A DNA stretch of 64,000 nt from Atlantibacter sp. RC6 (GCF_014193285.1 NZ_JACHZE010000005.1:1-64000); one strand, 5' to 3'. Shown: positions 24,632-37,478, numbered from the stretch's first letter. Translations and numbers: made by a program. The notes: generated by a model not told the origin, from the sequence alone.

Positions 24632-25705
24632 TTATTTACGCAATGCCCGGCAGATCAGGTGCGATAACAGCTCCAGTTGCCGCGCCAGTTCCAGGCTAAG
24701 CCACACGTAGCCGTGAATCGAGGTTTCATGCAGTGCGCTGCCCTCATCCTGGCGCATCATCTGGCGCAATTCGCCGACGATTTCCGCAAGCTTCGCGTTA
24801 TTGGCTGCAACCGGCGAGGGGTTACCTTCGTACAACGCCTTCGACAGCGCCGCCAGGGTATGGTGGGTCATCTGCTGGGTTTCCCGCAGAGTATGGGCGT
24901 TAATCATCACAAAATGGCTTTCCCGCGTCGCCCAGTGGGCATTGAGCTGTAGCTCCAGGGTACAAACCAGATTGCGGCTGACGGTCTGGATCGCCTCAAA
25001 CACTGATTTCTGGATATGGGTTTCTTTACTGGCAGGCGCAATCAGGGCGCGCATTTTCACCACGTCGCTCAGCATGGCGTGCAGCGATTTATCAAGCCGG
25101 GGCCGTTCCACCAGGTTCGGCGAAAAACCCGCCTGGGAAAGCCGGGTAAAAGTATGCGCGAACGTCGCCATCTGGATGCGCCAGTGAATGAATGCGCGCT
25201 GAGGGTAAATGCTGGTAAACAGCATCGCCAGCAGCGATCCAAGAATGACGTCGCCGCTGCGCCACAGGGCGATTTGCAGATCCCCCGCCGGCGCCCCCAC
25301 CACCACGGAAAGCGTAATACCAATCAGCAACGCCTGGTAAGGCCGTTTGCCAAGCGTAAGGTAGCCGCAGATAAACATCGCCAGCGCGCACCACAGCAGC
25401 ATAATCGGCAGGGAAATCAGCTCCAGTTTAAGGGCGATCAACCCCACCGATGCGCCAAAAATCGTCCCGCCGATGCGCTCAAAGGCGCGCGGCACCACGT
25501 TGCCCCAAAACGAGATCGGCCCCATCACCACCACCAGGGTAATCAGCGGCCAAGTACCTTCCGGCACATTCAGCAGGCGGACCAGTAAAAAAGTCAGCGT
25601 GAAAGCCAGCGCGATACGCACACCGTGTACCAGGCGGTAATGACGATAGAGCCGAATTTCGAAAGGGCTTAATGATTTATCAGGACGCACACCGGCTCTC
25701 CGCAT
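24632..25705 (-). CDS. yeeA: FUSC-family inner membrane protein YeeA
   Basis: The 357-residue protein matches E. coli YeeA. It has six N-terminal membrane helices with the GPISFWGNVVPRAFERIGGT segment and then a cytoplasmic helical half ending LELLSHLICRALRK. It belongs to the fusaric acid resistance/aromatic acid exporter-like family. The function of YeeA itself is not established. Its placement between yeeX and sbmC is conserved with K-12. Confidence 0.92.
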   Translation of the reverse strand: MRRAGVRPDKSLSPFEIRLYRHYRLVHGVRIALAFTLTFLLVRLLNVPEGTWPLITLVVVMGPISFWGNVVPRAFERIGGTIFGASVGLIALKLELISLPIMLLWCALAMFICGYLTLGKRPYQALLIGITLSVVVGAPAGDLQIALWRSGDVILGSLLAMLFTSIYPQRAFIHWRIQMATFAHTFTRLSQAGFSPNLVERPRLDKSLHAMLSDVVKMRALIAPASKETHIQKSVFEAIQTVSRNLVCTLELQLNAHWATRESHFVMINAHTLRETQQMTHHTLAALSKALYEGNPSPVAANNAKLAEIVGELRQMMRQDEGSALHETSIHGYVWLSLELARQLELLSHLICRALRK

Positions 25706-25764
25706 GAAAAAACCCGCATTGTACCGGGATTTTGCCGCCAGGTATTAACCCATCCGATCAAGCG

Positions 25765-25790
25765 CGCCGTTATTGCGGCAAATAACGGCG
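25765..25790. other. Perfect 10-bp-stem hairpin between sbmC and yeeA
   Basis: CGCCGTTATT (25765-25774) pairs with AATAACGGCG (25781-25790) around a 6-base loop. No T tract follows on the minus strand, so it may act on mRNA stability or as a weak terminator between sbmC and yeeA. Confidence 0.45.
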
Positions 25791-25813
25791 ACGTAAAGCC
25801 CGCTCAGAGCGAG

Positions 25814-26287
25814 TTACTCGTGTTTAGGCTCAACCGGCACGTACATATGGATGTCCCAGTAGCCATCCTTCGCGCCGTCATTCAGGTAAATTTCGAAGCA
25901 GGGTTTAGGGGCGATTTGGTACTTCACGTCTTCCAGCAGGCTATTGAAAAACAGCCGCCAGGGCGTTTCGAAATCGTGGTTTTCAACGCGCGCTTGCGCC
26001 ACCGCGTATTGCCCGCCCGCCACTTCGGTTGCCATCACGCCTTCACTGTTGGCCGGGATGGCAAAATTTTCCGGTACGGTGACGGCGGTATCACAGCGTA
26101 GTTTCTCTGCGGGCACCATGTCCGGGTTATCGTAATAAACGGCAATCCACTCCAGCGGCTGGATTTGGTTGCCATCCACCCACATCATCAATTGCTCAAA
26201 CCCCTGAGGAACGGTTTTATCCCAGGGGCCAACTAAATGAAACCCGGCAATACGACGGGTTTCGGCTTGTTGAATCTGATAATCCAT
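25814..26287 (-). CDS. sbmC: DNA gyrase inhibitor SbmC (GyrI)
   Basis: The 157-residue protein matches E. coli Sbm[48 protein letters not shown], and [19 protein letters not shown]. It has the GyrI-like fold and protects cells from gyrase poisons such as microcin B17. In E. coli it is part of the SOS regulon. The LexA box 24 bp upstream of the start codon here supports the same control. It is transcribed away from dacD with its own promoter. Confidence 0.95.
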   Translation of the reverse strand: MDYQIQQAETRRIAGFHLVGPWDKTVPQGFEQLMMWVDGNQIQPLEWIAVYYDNPDMVPAEKLRCDTAVTVPENFAIPANSEGVMATEVAGGQYAVAQARVENHDFETPWRLFFNSLLEDVKYQIAPKPCFEIYLNDGAKDGYWDIHMYVPVEPKHE

Positions 26288-26310
26288 GATCGTTCCTCGC
26301 TGTTAAATAA

Positions 26311-26326
26311 CTGTATATGCAAACAG
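26311..26326. promoter_or_regulatory. LexA box of sbmC
   Basis: CTGT-ATATGCAA-ACAG is an exact CTGT-N8-ACAG SOS box, flanked by AA and TA. It lies 24-39 bp upstream of the sbmC start codon, where it would block the promoter. Confidence 0.85.
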
Positions 26327-26435
26327 TAGTATACGTGTTGCACCGGCGCACTAAAGCATAGAATGCTTAATTTGCGAGCGCGCTCGCGGAAAAGTCAGTT
26401 TCAGCCTGCGAGGGGGGTAAGCGACTGTTAATAAA

Positions 26436-27605
26436 CTAAAGTTTATGATGCAGATAATCGCTAAACCGCGAGGAGATGCCGCCTTTTCCCACTGCCTTCA
26501 GCGTCACCAGCGGCCAGTGGGCCACCAGCTTATCGCGGTCATAAAGTTCAATCTCCCCTACCCGCTGCTGCGCCGCCAACGGCGCTGATAACTCCGGCTT
26601 ATCCAGTACGTATTTGGCTTTGATATTCGCCACTTCGGACTTCGGCAGGCTGAGCCAGAAATCGCGGTCGGTGCCCACTTCAACGTTTTCGACGTCGCCG
26701 TACCAGATACGCTCGGTGCCGACTTTTTTACCCTTATGGAGGATTTGCACGGTGTCAAACTGGCTTTGCCCCCAGTGCAGCAGCTTGCGGGCCTGCTCTT
26801 CACGGCCTTTCGGGCTATCCGCGCCCATCACCACGGCGATTAACCGACGTTGGCCCTCTACGCTGGAGGCGATCAGGTTAAACCCGGCACCAGAGGTATG
26901 CCCGGTCTTCAGACCGTCCACGTTCAGGTTTTTATCCCACAGCAGGCCGTTGCGGTTCTGCTGGGTGATGCCGTTCCAGGTGAGACTGCGCTCGCCGTAC
27001 ATATGATAAAACGACGGTTCGCCGTGGATAATAGCGCGCGACAGCACCGCGAGATCATACGCGGAACTGTGCTGGCCCGGCGCGTCAAGGCCGTGCACGG
27101 TTTCGAAGTGAGTGTCGTGCAGATTCAGCCTGTGAGCATAGTCATTCATCATTTTGACAAACGGCGCTTCGCCGCCCGCGATGTAATCCGCCAGCGCCAC
27201 GCAGGCGTCGTTACCGGAGTCAACGATCAGCCCACGGCTCAGATCGTGGACCGTGACGCGATCCCCGGCCTTTAAAAACATCAGCGACGAACCGGCGAAT
27301 ACCGGATTGCCATACGCCGATGCATCTGCGCCAACGGTGACCACATCATCTGGCGTGATACGACGACTGTCGATGGCGCGATCCACCACATAGCCGGTCA
27401 TCAGTTTGGTGAGGCTTGCCGGGTTGCGCTGCTGATGCTCATTGCCTGCCGTTAAAATCTGGCCGGTGGTGTAATCCATTAATACCCATGCTCCAGCTTG
27501 CACCTGCGGGGGCACGGGGGTGACGGCGAAAGTGGGTTCTGCATGGGCGTTTGCACACAGAAAAGCGAGCAAAGAAGCGGCAATCAGGCGGGTTTTCAAC
27601 AGCAT
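26436..27605 (-). CDS. dacD: D-alanyl-D-alanine carboxypeptidase DacD (PBP6b)
   Basis: The 389-residue precursor has a signal peptide (LLKTRLIAASLLAFLCANAHA) and penicillin-binding motifs: SLTK in PASLTKLMTGYV, SGN in VDSGNDACVA, and KTG in DGLKTGHTSGAG. A C-terminal beta domain and amphipathic anchor follow. It trims pentapeptide side chains of peptidoglycan in the periplasm. ATG at 27605 gives the proper signal peptide; the frame continues 31 codons upstream without support. Position next to sbcB is as in K-12. Confidence 0.95.
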   Translation of the reverse strand: MLLKTRLIAASLLAFLCANAHAEPTFAVTPVPPQVQAGAWVLMDYTTGQILTAGNEHQQRNPASLTKLMTGYVVDRAIDSRRITPDDVVTVGADASAYGNPVFAGSSLMFLKAGDRVTVHDLSRGLIVDSGNDACVALADYIAGGEAPFVKMMNDYAHRLNLHDTHFETVHGLDAPGQHSSAYDLAVLSRAIIHGEPSFYHMYGERSLTWNGITQQNRNGLLWDKNLNVDGLKTGHTSGAGFNLIASSVEGQRRLIAVVMGADSPKGREEQARKLLHWGQSQFDTVQILHKGKKVGTERIWYGDVENVEVGTDRDFWLSLPKSEVANIKAKYVLDKPELSAPLAAQQRVGEIELYDRDKLVAHWPLVTLKAVGKGGISSRFSDYLHHKL

Positions 27606-27812
27606 ATCCTCGTTTGTGTTTTTTGTTCGCGCCTGTTTTACGGAACTTCGTATGTAAACGCATTCATTAATTGCAAAAAAGTATGACACTGAACACATTT
27701 ATCGGAGTAATACGTAGCCGCCAGGACGAAAAACCACCGTGATTTTCTTCTGAATAGGCAGCCAATCGTTTACCATAACCGCCAGTTTTTGACCCCTTCA
27801 GGATGGTGACCG

Positions 27813-29237
27813 GTGACTGATTCCGCAGCACAGCCGACTTTTCTTTTCCATGATTACGAAACCTTCGGCACCCGCCCGGCGCTGGACCGCCCGGCGCAGT
27901 TCGCCGCGATACGTACCGATATGGACTTCAATATCATCGGCGAGCCTGAGGTGTTTTATTGCAAACCGGCCGATGACTATCTGCCACAGCCGGAAGCGGT
28001 ACTGATTACCGGCATCACGCCCCAGATCGCGGCAGCGCGCGGTACCCACGAAGCTGATTTCGCGAAACGCATCCATGATTTGTTCACCGTGCCGAACACC
28101 TGCGTGGTGGGTTACAACAATGTGCGCTTTGACGATGAAGTAACGCGCAACGTTTTTTACCGCAACTTCTACGACCCTTATGCCTGGAGCTGGCAGAACC
28201 ATAATTCGCGCTGGGATTTGCTGGACGTGATGCGCGCCTGCTACGCCCTGCGACCGGAAGGCATCAACTGGCCGGAAAACGACGACGGGTTGCCGAGCTT
28301 TCGCCTGGAGCATCTTACCGTTGCTAATGGTATTGAGCATGCTAACGCCCACGACGCGATGGCGGATGTGTACGCCACTATTGCCATGGCGAAGCTGGTG
28401 AAGACCCAACAGCCGCGACTCTTTCAGTACCTGTTCAGCCACCGCAATAAGCAAAAGCTGGCGACGCTGATTGATATCCCGCAGATGAAGCCCCTGGTGC
28501 ATGTTTCCGGTATGTTCGGGGCGTTTCGCGGCAACACCAGTTGGATTGCGCCGCTGGCGTGGCATCCGGAAAACCGCAACGCGGTGATTATGGTGGATTT
28601 AGCGGGTGATATGACGCCGTTGCTGGAGCTGGACGCCGATGCGCTGCGCGAGCGCCTGTATACCGCTAAAAACGCGTTAGGTGATGACGCGGCAGTGCCA
28701 ATTAAACTGGTTCATCTGAATAAATGCCCGGTGCTGGCCCAGGCCAATACGCTGCGCCCGGAAGATGCCGACCGGTTGGGCATTGACCGCCAGCGTTGCC
28801 TGGATAACCTGAAAATCCTGCGCGAGCGCCCGGACGTGCGTGAAAAAGTGGTGGCCCTGTACGCTGACGCCGAGCCGTTTGTGCCGTCAGAAGATGTGGA
28901 TGCCCAGCTGTATAACGGCTTTTTCAGCGACGCCGATCGTGCCGCGATGCGTATTATCCTGCAAACCGACCCGCAGAACCTGCCGGCGCTGGATATCAGC
29001 TTCGTGGATAAGCGCATTGAGAAACTGCTGTTTAACTACCGGGCGCGTAATTTCCCCGGCACGCTGGACCACGAAGAGCAGCAGCGCTGGCTGCGCCATC
29101 GTCAGGCGCGCTTTACGCAGGAATATTTGCAGAGCTACGCCCAGCAGCTGGAGATGTTGTACGGCCAGTATGAAGGGGATAAAGAGAAAATCGCCCTATT
29201 GAAGGCGTTATATCAGTACGTTCAGGACATACTGTAA
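27813..29237 (+). CDS. sbcB: Exodeoxyribonuclease I SbcB
   Basis: The 474-residue enzyme has DEDDh exonuclease motifs: FLFHDYETFGTRPALDRPAQFAAIRTD at the N-terminus, YNNVRFDDEVTR in the middle, and ANAHDAMADVYAT containing the third motif. The SH3-like and helical C-terminal parts complete the usual length. It degrades single-stranded DNA 3' to 5' in mismatch repair and recombination control. The start is GTG, eight bases after AGGAT; no in-frame ATG fits. A terminator follows at once. Confidence 0.96.
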   Translation: MTDSAAQPTFLFHDYETFGTRPALDRPAQFAAIRTDMDFNIIGEPEVFYCKPADDYLPQPEAVLITGITPQIAAARGTHEADFAKRIHDLFTVPNTCVVGYNNVRFDDEVTRNVFYRNFYDPYAWSWQNHNSRWDLLDVMRACYALRPEGINWPENDDGLPSFRLEHLTVANGIEHANAHDAMADVYATIAMAKLVKTQQPRLFQYLFSHRNKQKLATLIDIPQMKPLVHVSGMFGAFRGNTSWIAPLAWHPENRNAVIMVDLAGDMTPLLELDADALRERLYTAKNALGDDAAVPIKLVHLNKCPVLAQANTLRPEDADRLGIDRQRCLDNLKILRERPDVREKVVALYADAEPFVPSEDVDAQLYNGFFSDADRAAMRIILQTDPQNLPALDISFVDKRIEKLLFNYRARNFPGTLDHEEQQRWLRHRQARFTQEYLQSYAQQLEMLYGQYEGDKEKIALLKALYQYVQDIL

Positions 29238-29242
29238 GCTAA

Positions 29243-29270
29243 AAAAATGGCTCCCGAGGGAGCCATTTTT
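29243..29270. terminator. Bidirectional terminator between sbcB and plaP
   Basis: A-rich arm plus ATGGCTCCC pairs with GGGAGCCAT and a T tract around a GA-containing loop. It lies between the convergent stop codons of sbcB (29237) and plaP (29280). Confidence 0.8.
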
Positions 29271-29279
29271 GTTTGCGCA

Positions 29280-30641
29280 TTACTGCGGAATATCTTCGTA
29301 CTGCGGAACCGGGTTACGGAAGCTTTTGGTGACACAGGCCAGGTAAACCAGGCCGATGCCCGCCCAAATCAGGCCCAGCACCATGGAGCTCTCTTCGAGG
29401 TTAATCCACAACGCGCCAACGGTCAGCGCGCCGCACACCGGCAGCACCAGGTAGTTGAAGTGGTCCTTCAGCGTTTTGTTGCGCTTCTCGCGGATCCAGA
29501 ACTGGGAGATCACCGACAGGTTAACGAAAGTGAACGCCACCAACGCACCGAAGTTAATCAGCGCAGTCGCGGTCACCAGGTCAAAATTGATCGCCAGCAG
29601 GGCAATCGCCCCCACCAGCAGCACGTTCCACGCCGGGGTGCGCCATTTCGGATGCACATAACCGAAGAAACGGGTCGGGAACACGCCGTCGCGGCCCATC
29701 ACGTACATCAGACGGGAAACGCCTGCATGCGCCGCCATACCGGAGGCCAGTACGGTGATGGTGGAGAACACCAACACGCCGAACTGGAAGGTTTTACCCG
29801 CTACGTACAGCATAATTTCCGGCTGGGACGCGTCAGGATCTTTGAAGCGCGAAATGTCCGGGAAATAGAGCTGCAGGAAGTAGGACGCGCAGATAAAGAT
29901 CAGACCGCCGATCAGCGCCGTCAGGAAGATAGCTTTCGGGATCACGCGCTCGGCGTCTTTGGTCTCTTCCGACAGCGAGCTGATGCCGTCAAAGCCGAGG
30001 AATGAGAAGCACAGAATGGTCGCGCCGGTAATCATCGGCACCACGTGCGCGCCTTCGCTCCAGAACGGACGGGTGCTGGTCAGGGTGCCCGCGCCTTCGC
30101 CGTGCGCCACGCCGTAAACGATCAGACCAATAATCACTGCGACAATACCCATCTGCAAAATAACGATCAGGGTATTGAAGTTGGCCACGCTCTTAATGCT
30201 GCGCAGGTTGGAGATGGTCATAAAGGCCACCAGCGCCACCACGAAAATCCATGACGGAACGGAAGGCACCAGCGCTTCGAAGTAAATTTTCGCCAGCAGA
30301 ATGTTGATCATCGGCATGAACAGGTAGTCCAGCAGAGATGACCAGCCCACCATAAAGCCAACGGTCGGGCTGATGGATTTCTGGGCGTAGGTGTAGGCCG
30401 AGCCGGCAGACGGGAAGCGCTTAACCAGCTTACCGTAGCTCAGCGCGGTAAACAGGATAGCGACCAGCGCAAAGGCGTAAGCCGTTGCGACGTGACCGTC
30501 AGTGAGGCCCGATACGATACCGAACGTATCAAACAGCGTCATCGGCTGCATATAGGCAAGGCCCATCATGACAACCGGAATCAACGTAAGCGTTTTACGT
30601 AATTCCACGCGAGAGGTGTTTGGAGTAGCGTTATGCGACAT
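29280..30641 (-). CDS. plaP: Low-affinity putrescine importer PlaP (YeeF)
   Basis: The 453-residue APC-superfamily permease has about 12 membrane helices and closely matches E. coli PlaP. Shared segments are [43 protein letters not shown], and [20 protein letters not shown]. In E. coli it is a proton-motive-force-driven putrescine importer needed for some surface motility. ATG at 30641 (MSHN) matches the E. coli start; an in-frame ATG at 30647 is also present. The K-12 neighbours yeeD and yeeE are absent here. Confidence 0.94.
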   Translation of the reverse strand: MSHNATPNTSRVELRKTLTLIPVVMMGLAYMQPMTLFDTFGIVSGLTDGHVATAYAFALVAILFTALSYGKLVKRFPSAGSAYTYAQKSISPTVGFMVGWSSLLDYLFMPMINILLAKIYFEALVPSVPSWIFVVALVAFMTISNLRSIKSVANFNTLIVILQMGIVAVIIGLIVYGVAHGEGAGTLTSTRPFWSEGAHVVPMITGATILCFSFLGFDGISSLSEETKDAERVIPKAIFLTALIGGLIFICASYFLQLYFPDISRFKDPDASQPEIMLYVAGKTFQFGVLVFSTITVLASGMAAHAGVSRLMYVMGRDGVFPTRFFGYVHPKWRTPAWNVLLVGAIALLAINFDLVTATALINFGALVAFTFVNLSVISQFWIREKRNKTLKDHFNYLVLPVCGALTVGALWINLEESSMVLGLIWAGIGLVYLACVTKSFRNPVPQYEDIPQ

Positions 30642-30797
30642 GGTCATCCCCCATTACGGCGAATGCCGTCGCAAAAGCAAAAAATTGCCCCATTTTTTGG
30701 TTTCCTCAGCGACAACAACTGTCGATTTTTAGTAAGTATCTATCCGGTACGAAGCCCGGCCTCTTTGATTTGAATGACGTGTTTGTTGCAAAAAAAT

Positions 30798-30820
30798 AAC
30801 CGACGCTCTTAACGTCGGTT
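30798..30820. terminator. Hairpin terminator downstream of yeeY
   Basis: AACCGACG (30798-30805) pairs with CGTCGGTT (30813-30820) around a 7-base loop. A T-rich stretch lies on the minus-strand side (the AAAAAA at 30791-30796 on the plus strand). It lies about 100 bp beyond the yeeY stop codon, with plaP further on. Confidence 0.6.
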
Positions 30821-30923
30821 AGCTTTAATTTTTTGCAGGCGGCGTATTTTGCCCATTTTGGATTGCAAAGACAAGACGTTGGGAGCTTCATCACGCATTT
30901 CTTTTTAACTGCGCACGATATGC

Positions 30924-31841
30924 TCAAATGGGTTCGGGCTGGGGGGCGTACAGCGCCATGATTTCCGGGCTGGCGAGAATGTTTTCCCGCCACCAGCCGC
31001 AGGCTAATCCCTCGGTCTGCTCATTCCAGCCCAACCATACCGAAACCGCACCCAGTTCTGGTATGACGCGTTTTTCGATTAACGCGCCGGAATCGATAAA
31101 GCGTTGCGCCATAAAGCGCGGTAAATAGCCGCAGGCCAGGCCGCTGATTTGTAGTTCCAGCTTGGCTTTAAAATCAAATACCGTAATCACCTCTTGCTCA
31201 TCCAACACCATAGTAGCGGACGATAAAGCAGGACGCCCGTCGCCAATAACCGCCGTCCGGTGCTGCTTAATATCCCGGCGGCTCAAGGGCTCCGGTGATT
31301 GTGACAAGGCGTGATGCGCGGCAACCGCAAAGACACTGTCCAGTTTTCCCAGCATCTCGTATCCAAAACCGCTCAGCGTCGGAGGCGGATGCAACGCGCC
31401 GATTACCAGGTCGGCATGCCCCAGCGTTAACGCGTCCCAGGAGCCGCCCTGAATGCCATTGACAAACTTCAGGCGTGTCACGTTGCCGTTGGCAAAGAAC
31501 TTTTCAATAAGCGGTGTCATTAGTGAAAAGGGAAAAGCATCATCAACGCCAATGCGCAGCTCCTTTTCCCAGCCCTGATGCAGTTTTATCGCCTGTTTTT
31601 CCAGCTCACGCACGGTATGCAGCACTTCCCGCCCGCGCTCGAGCAGCATCTGGCCGGTGCGGGTAAACTTCGCCCGATGGCCGCTGCGATCGAGAAGCGT
31701 GATTTTAAGGTCGTTTTCCAGCTTGTGGACGGTATAACTCAGGGCGGATGGTGTTTTATAGAGTTTGGTCGCAGCGGCGGCGAAACTGCCCTCTTTATCG
31801 AGGGCATCAAGAATAACAAGAACATCCAACAATGGTTTCAT
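30924..31841 (-). CDS. yeeY: LysR-family transcriptional regulator YeeY
   Basis: The 305-residue protein has an N-terminal LysR helix-turn-helix (SFAAAATKLYKTPSALSYTVHKLENDLKITLLDRSG) and a C-terminal effector-binding domain (GVDDAFPFSLMTPLIEKFFA and following). It matches E. coli YeeY in sequence and position between plaP and yeeZ. Its target and inducer are not known to me. Orientation upstream of plaP makes plaP a possible target. Confidence 0.9.
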   Translation of the reverse strand: MKPLLDVLVILDALDKEGSFAAAATKLYKTPSALSYTVHKLENDLKITLLDRSGHRAKFTRTGQMLLERGREVLHTVRELEKQAIKLHQGWEKELRIGVDDAFPFSLMTPLIEKFFANGNVTRLKFVNGIQGGSWDALTLGHADLVIGALHPPPTLSGFGYEMLGKLDSVFAVAAHHALSQSPEPLSRRDIKQHRTAVIGDGRPALSSATMVLDEQEVITVFDFKAKLELQISGLACGYLPRFMAQRFIDSGALIEKRVIPELGAVSVWLGWNEQTEGLACGWWRENILASPEIMALYAPQPEPI

Positions 31842-31882
31842 ATGCGCCCCCTGCGTTGCGCCTGATAACCCGTGCCGGATGG

Positions 31883-32707
31883 TTATTCCATTGGCATCAC
31901 TAACGGGTCAGGGTACTGGTATTCAAAGCCGAGCTCATTACAGATTCGGTTTCCGTCAATTAATTTGCCACTGCCCGGCTGGGGGCTGTCGCTGAAATGC
32001 GGCGGCTCAAGGCCGAGCTTGCGAGCCATTACCGGGTAAAATTCTGCGCGGGTCGGATGACGCGGCGCACATATATTATAGACGTGGCCGCCTTTTGGAG
32101 CCTGGAGCAGCAGGGTAATCGCAGCGACAACGTCTTCCAGATGCACCAGGTTCACCCCGTGGTTGCCGTTCGGGCCGCTTTTACCGGCAAAAAACCGTCC
32201 CGGATGTCGCCCTGGCCCAACCAGGCCCGCGAGACGCAAAATATCCACCGACGTGCCGGGCAAGTTATGCAGCCAGTCTTCCAGCTCTTTCAGCACTCTG
32301 CCGCTTTCGGTTTGCGGGTTGCGCGGCGAGGTTTCCTTGAAGGTGCCGTCGGCGTCGCCATACACCGAGGTAGAACTGGTAAAAATGATGCGTGGGATGT
32401 TATGGGCCAGCGCGCTGTCGACAATCTCCTGCACCGCCTGGAGGTAGAATTCACCGTTGCCGCCGGTGCGCCGGGCCGGGAGCGTGAGTACCAGCGCATC
32501 AACATCAAGCAACGCGTCCAGGTCGTCGGTATCGCACACCAGCTCCGGTTGCAGCTGAAGCTGGAAGGCTTCAACGCCGCACATCCGCGCCGCCTCCACC
32601 CCGTCAAAGGTGGTTTTACTTCCTGTCACCTGCCAGCCGCGCGCGTTAAGCGCCAGTGCCAGCGGCATCCCCAGCCAACCTAACCCGACAATCGCAACTT
32701 TTTTCAT
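31883..32707 (-). CDS. yeeZ: NAD(P)-dependent epimerase-like protein YeeZ
   Basis: The 274-residue Rossmann protein has the N-terminal motif VAIVGLGWLGMPLALAL and a TSSTSVYGDADG segment of the extended SDR type, matching E. coli YeeZ. It is annotated as an epimerase-like protein of unproven substrate. It lies divergently upstream of the his operon, as in K-12. The K-12 yefM-yoeB toxin-antitoxin pair that separates yeeZ from hisL is missing here. Confidence 0.92.
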   Translation of the reverse strand: MKKVAIVGLGWLGMPLALALNARGWQVTGSKTTFDGVEAARMCGVEAFQLQLQPELVCDTDDLDALLDVDALVLTLPARRTGGNGEFYLQAVQEIVDSALAHNIPRIIFTSSTSVYGDADGTFKETSPRNPQTESGRVLKELEDWLHNLPGTSVDILRLAGLVGPGRHPGRFFAGKSGPNGNHGVNLVHLEDVVAAITLLLQAPKGGHVYNICAPRHPTRAEFYPVMARKLGLEPPHFSDSPQPGSGKLIDGNRICNELGFEYQYPDPLVMPME

Positions 32708-32829
32708 CTCTCCTCCTGTAACCCCTGTTACCCTGCGCGTCCCCTACTGTGCAGTGTAGGCTACGCCAGCCATACGCTGCTGACAATTCACCTGTTTAAT
32801 ACCAAACGGCGGATGATGAAAAAAAGGGC

Positions 32830-32859
32830 TTGCCAGTTCAGGCTTATCTGGTTTAGGGT
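32830..32859 (+). promoter_or_regulatory. his operon promoter
   Basis: TTGCCA (32830-32835) and TAGGGT (32854-32859) are 18 bp apart and would start transcription about 35 bp upstream of the leader peptide. This resembles the hisp1 arrangement in E. coli. Confidence 0.5.
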
Positions 32860-32898
32860 AAATGTCACAGTTTGAATAATCATTCATCAGAGAATTTT

Positions 32899-32949
32899 AT
32901 GACGCGCGTTCAGTTTAAACACCACCATCATCACCATCACCCTGACTAG
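32899..32949 (+). CDS. hisL: his operon leader peptide HisL
   Basis: The 16-residue peptide MTRVQFKHHHHHHHPD has seven consecutive histidines, identical in design to the E. coli leader. When histidyl-tRNA is scarce, ribosomes stall on these codons and an antiterminator forms, letting transcription pass the terminator at 33012-33047. Confidence 0.97.
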   Translation: MTRVQFKHHHHHHHPD

Positions 32950-33011
32950 TCTTTCAGGCGATGTGTGCTGGAAGACAGTTAGATCTTCCAGTGGTGCAGA
33001 ACGCAAGAGAA

Positions 33012-33047
33012 AGCCCCCGGAAGATCGTCTTCCGGGGGCTTTTTTTT
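33012..33047 (+). terminator. his attenuator (terminator hairpin)
   Basis: AGCCCCCGGAAGA pairs with TCTTCCGGGGGCT around a 3-base loop and is followed by eight T counting the last stem base (33040-33047). It lies between hisL and hisG and is the attenuation terminator of the operon. Confidence 0.95.
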
Positions 33048-33126
33048 ACCCCAACGTTCAGGGTAATCCGGTGTAGTAAAACAGATAACGCACAACACAA
33101 TTCAGGGTTTACGAGGAAAAGAGAAG

Positions 33127-34026
33127 ATGACCGACACCAACCGTTTACGCATAGCTATTCAGAAATCCGGGCGTTTAAGTGATGATTCACGCGAATTGCT
33201 CGCGCGCTGCGGCATAAAAATCAATCTCCACACCCAGCGCCTGATCGCTCTTGCCGAAAACATGCCGATCGATATCCTGCGCGTGCGCGATGACGATATT
33301 CCCGGCCTGGTCATGGATGGCGTGGTGGATCTCGGCATCATCGGCGAAAACGTGCTGGAGGAAGAACTGCTGGACCGCCGCGCCCAGGGCGAAGATCCGC
33401 GCTATTTCACCCTGCGCCGTCTGGACTTTGGCGGCTGCCGTCTTTCCATCGCCGCGCCGGTCGACGAGCCGTGGGACGGCCCGCAAGGCCTGAACGGCAA
33501 GCGTATTGCCACCTCCTACCCGCACCTGCTCAAACGTTACCTCGATCAAAAAGGCGTTCAGTTTAAATCCTGCCTGCTGAACGGCTCGGTAGAAGTCGCC
33601 CCGCGCGTCGGCCTGGCGGACGCGATCTGCGATTTGGTTTCCACTGGCGCAACCCTGGAAGCCAACGGGCTGCGTGAAACCGAAGTGATTTACCGCTCTA
33701 AAGCCTGCCTGATCCAGCGCGACGGCGAGATGCCGGACGCTAAGCAACAGCTTATCGACAAACTGCTGACCCGTATTCAGGGCGTGATTCAGGCCCGCGA
33801 ATCCAAATACATCATGCTGCACGCGCCGACCGAACGTCTCGACGAAGTGATCGCCCTGCTGCCGGGCGCGGAACGTCCAACCATTCTGCCGCTGGCGGGC
33901 GATCAGCAGCGCGTGGCGATGCACATGGTGAGCAGCGAAACCCTGTTCTGGGAAACCATGGAAAAACTGAAGTCGCTGGGTGCCAGTTCGATTCTGGTGT
34001 TACCGATTGAGAAGATGATGGAGTAA
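33127..34026 (+). CDS. hisG: ATP phosphoribosyltransferase HisG
   Basis: The 299-residue long-form enzyme matches E. coli His[17 protein letters not shown] at the N-terminus, the PRPP-binding region [13 protein letters not shown], and the C-terminal ACT-like regulatory domain. It catalyses the first step, ATP plus PRPP to phosphoribosyl-ATP, and is feedback-inhibited by histidine. It is the first structural gene after the attenuator, four bases before hisD. Confidence 0.98.
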   Translation: MTDTNRLRIAIQKSGRLSDDSRELLARCGIKINLHTQRLIALAENMPIDILRVRDDDIPGLVMDGVVDLGIIGENVLEEELLDRRAQGEDPRYFTLRRLDFGGCRLSIAAPVDEPWDGPQGLNGKRIATSYPHLLKRYLDQKGVQFKSCLLNGSVEVAPRVGLADAICDLVSTGATLEANGLRETEVIYRSKACLIQRDGEMPDAKQQLIDKLLTRIQGVIQARESKYIMLHAPTERLDEVIALLPGAERPTILPLAGDQQRVAMHMVSSETLFWETMEKLKSLGASSILVLPIEKMME

Positions 34027-34030
34027 CGTC

Positions 34031-36408
<2,378 letters not shown>

Positions 36409-36410
36409 GT

Positions 36411-37478
36411 ATGAGTCAGAAGATCCTCTTTATTGACCGTGATGGCACCCTGATTTCAGAACCGCCGGAAGATTTTCAGGTCGACCGTTTTAACAAGCTG
36501 GCGCTGGAGCCGGAGGTGATCCCGCAACTGCGTAAGCTCCAGGATGCGGGCTACAAACTGGTGATGATTACCAATCAGGACGGCCTTGGCACCGCCAGCT
36601 TCCCGCAGGATGATTTCGACGGCCCGCACAACCTGATGATGCAAATTTTCACCTCCCAGGGCGTGAATTTCGACGAGGTGCTGATTTGCCCGCACCTGCC
36701 GGCGGATAACTGCGACTGCCGCAAGCCGAAAACGCAACTGGTGACGGCTTATCTGGCGGAAGAAGCACTGGATCGCGCCAACAGCTATGTGATCGGTGAC
36801 CGGGCTACCGACCTTGAACTGGCGGAAAACATGGGCATCACCGGCCTGCGCTACAACCGTGACGAACTGAGCTGGGCAAAAATCGCCGAGCAACTGACCC
36901 GCCGCGATCGCTATGCGCGCGTCGAGCGCAACACCAAAGAGACCCAGATTGAGGTGGAAGTGTGGCTGGACCGCGAAGGCGGCAGCAAAATCCACACTGG
37001 CGTCGGCTTCTTCGACCATATGCTGGATCAAATCGCTACCCACGGCGGCTTTCGCATGAACATCACGGTAAAAGGCGATCTGTATATTGACGATCACCAC
37101 ACCGTCGAAGACACCGGCCTGGCGCTGGGCGAAGCGCTGAAACTGGCGCTGGGCGACAAACGCGGCATTGCCCGCTTCGGTTTTGTGCTGCCGATGGACG
37201 AGTGCCTGGCGCGCTGCGCGCTGGATATCTCTGGCCGTCCGCACCTCGAATACAAAGCGGATTTCACCTTCCAGCGCGTTGGCGATCTGAGCACCGAAAT
37301 GGTCGAGCACTTCTTCCGTTCGCTCTCTTACACCATGGGCGTGACCCTGCATCTGAAAACCAAAGGTAAAAACGATCACCACCGCGTGGAAAGCCTGTTT
37401 AAAGCCTTTGGCCGCACCCTGCGCCAGGCGATCCGCGTGGAAGGCGATACGCTTCCATCGTCGAAAGGAGTGCTGTAA
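36411..37478 (+). CDS. hisB: Bifunctional HisB: histidinol-phosphatase / IGP dehydratase
   Basis: The 355-residue protein has an N-terminal HAD phosphatase with FIDRDGTLI and a zinc-binding cysteine region ([15 protein letters not shown]). The C-terminal imidazole-glycerol-phosphate dehydratase has two manganese-site motifs ([26 protein letters not shown], and KNDHHRVES). The fusion is typical of gammaproteobacteria. ATG at 36411 is two bases after the hisC stop. The frame extending back to 36351 is out of register with hisC and not supported. Confidence 0.98.
   Translation: MSQKILFIDRDGTLISEPPEDFQVDRFNKLALEPEVIPQLRKLQDAGYKLVMITNQDGLGTASFPQDDFDGPHNLMMQIFTSQGVNFDEVLICPHLPADNCDCRKPKTQLVTAYLAEEALDRANSYVIGDRATDLELAENMGITGLRYNRDELSWAKIAEQLTRRDRYARVERNTKETQIEVEVWLDREGGSKIHTGVGFFDHMLDQIATHGGFRMNITVKGDLYIDDHHTVEDTGLALGEALKLALGDKRGIARFGFVLPMDECLARCALDISGRPHLEYKADFTFQRVGDLSTEMVEHFFRSLSYTMGVTLHLKTKGKNDHHRVESLFKAFGRTLRQAIRVEGDTLPSSKGVL

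Noticed and set aside
32920-32940. Run of histidine codons suggesting an artificial His tag
   Set aside because: It is the natural regulatory region of the his leader peptide, followed by its attenuator.
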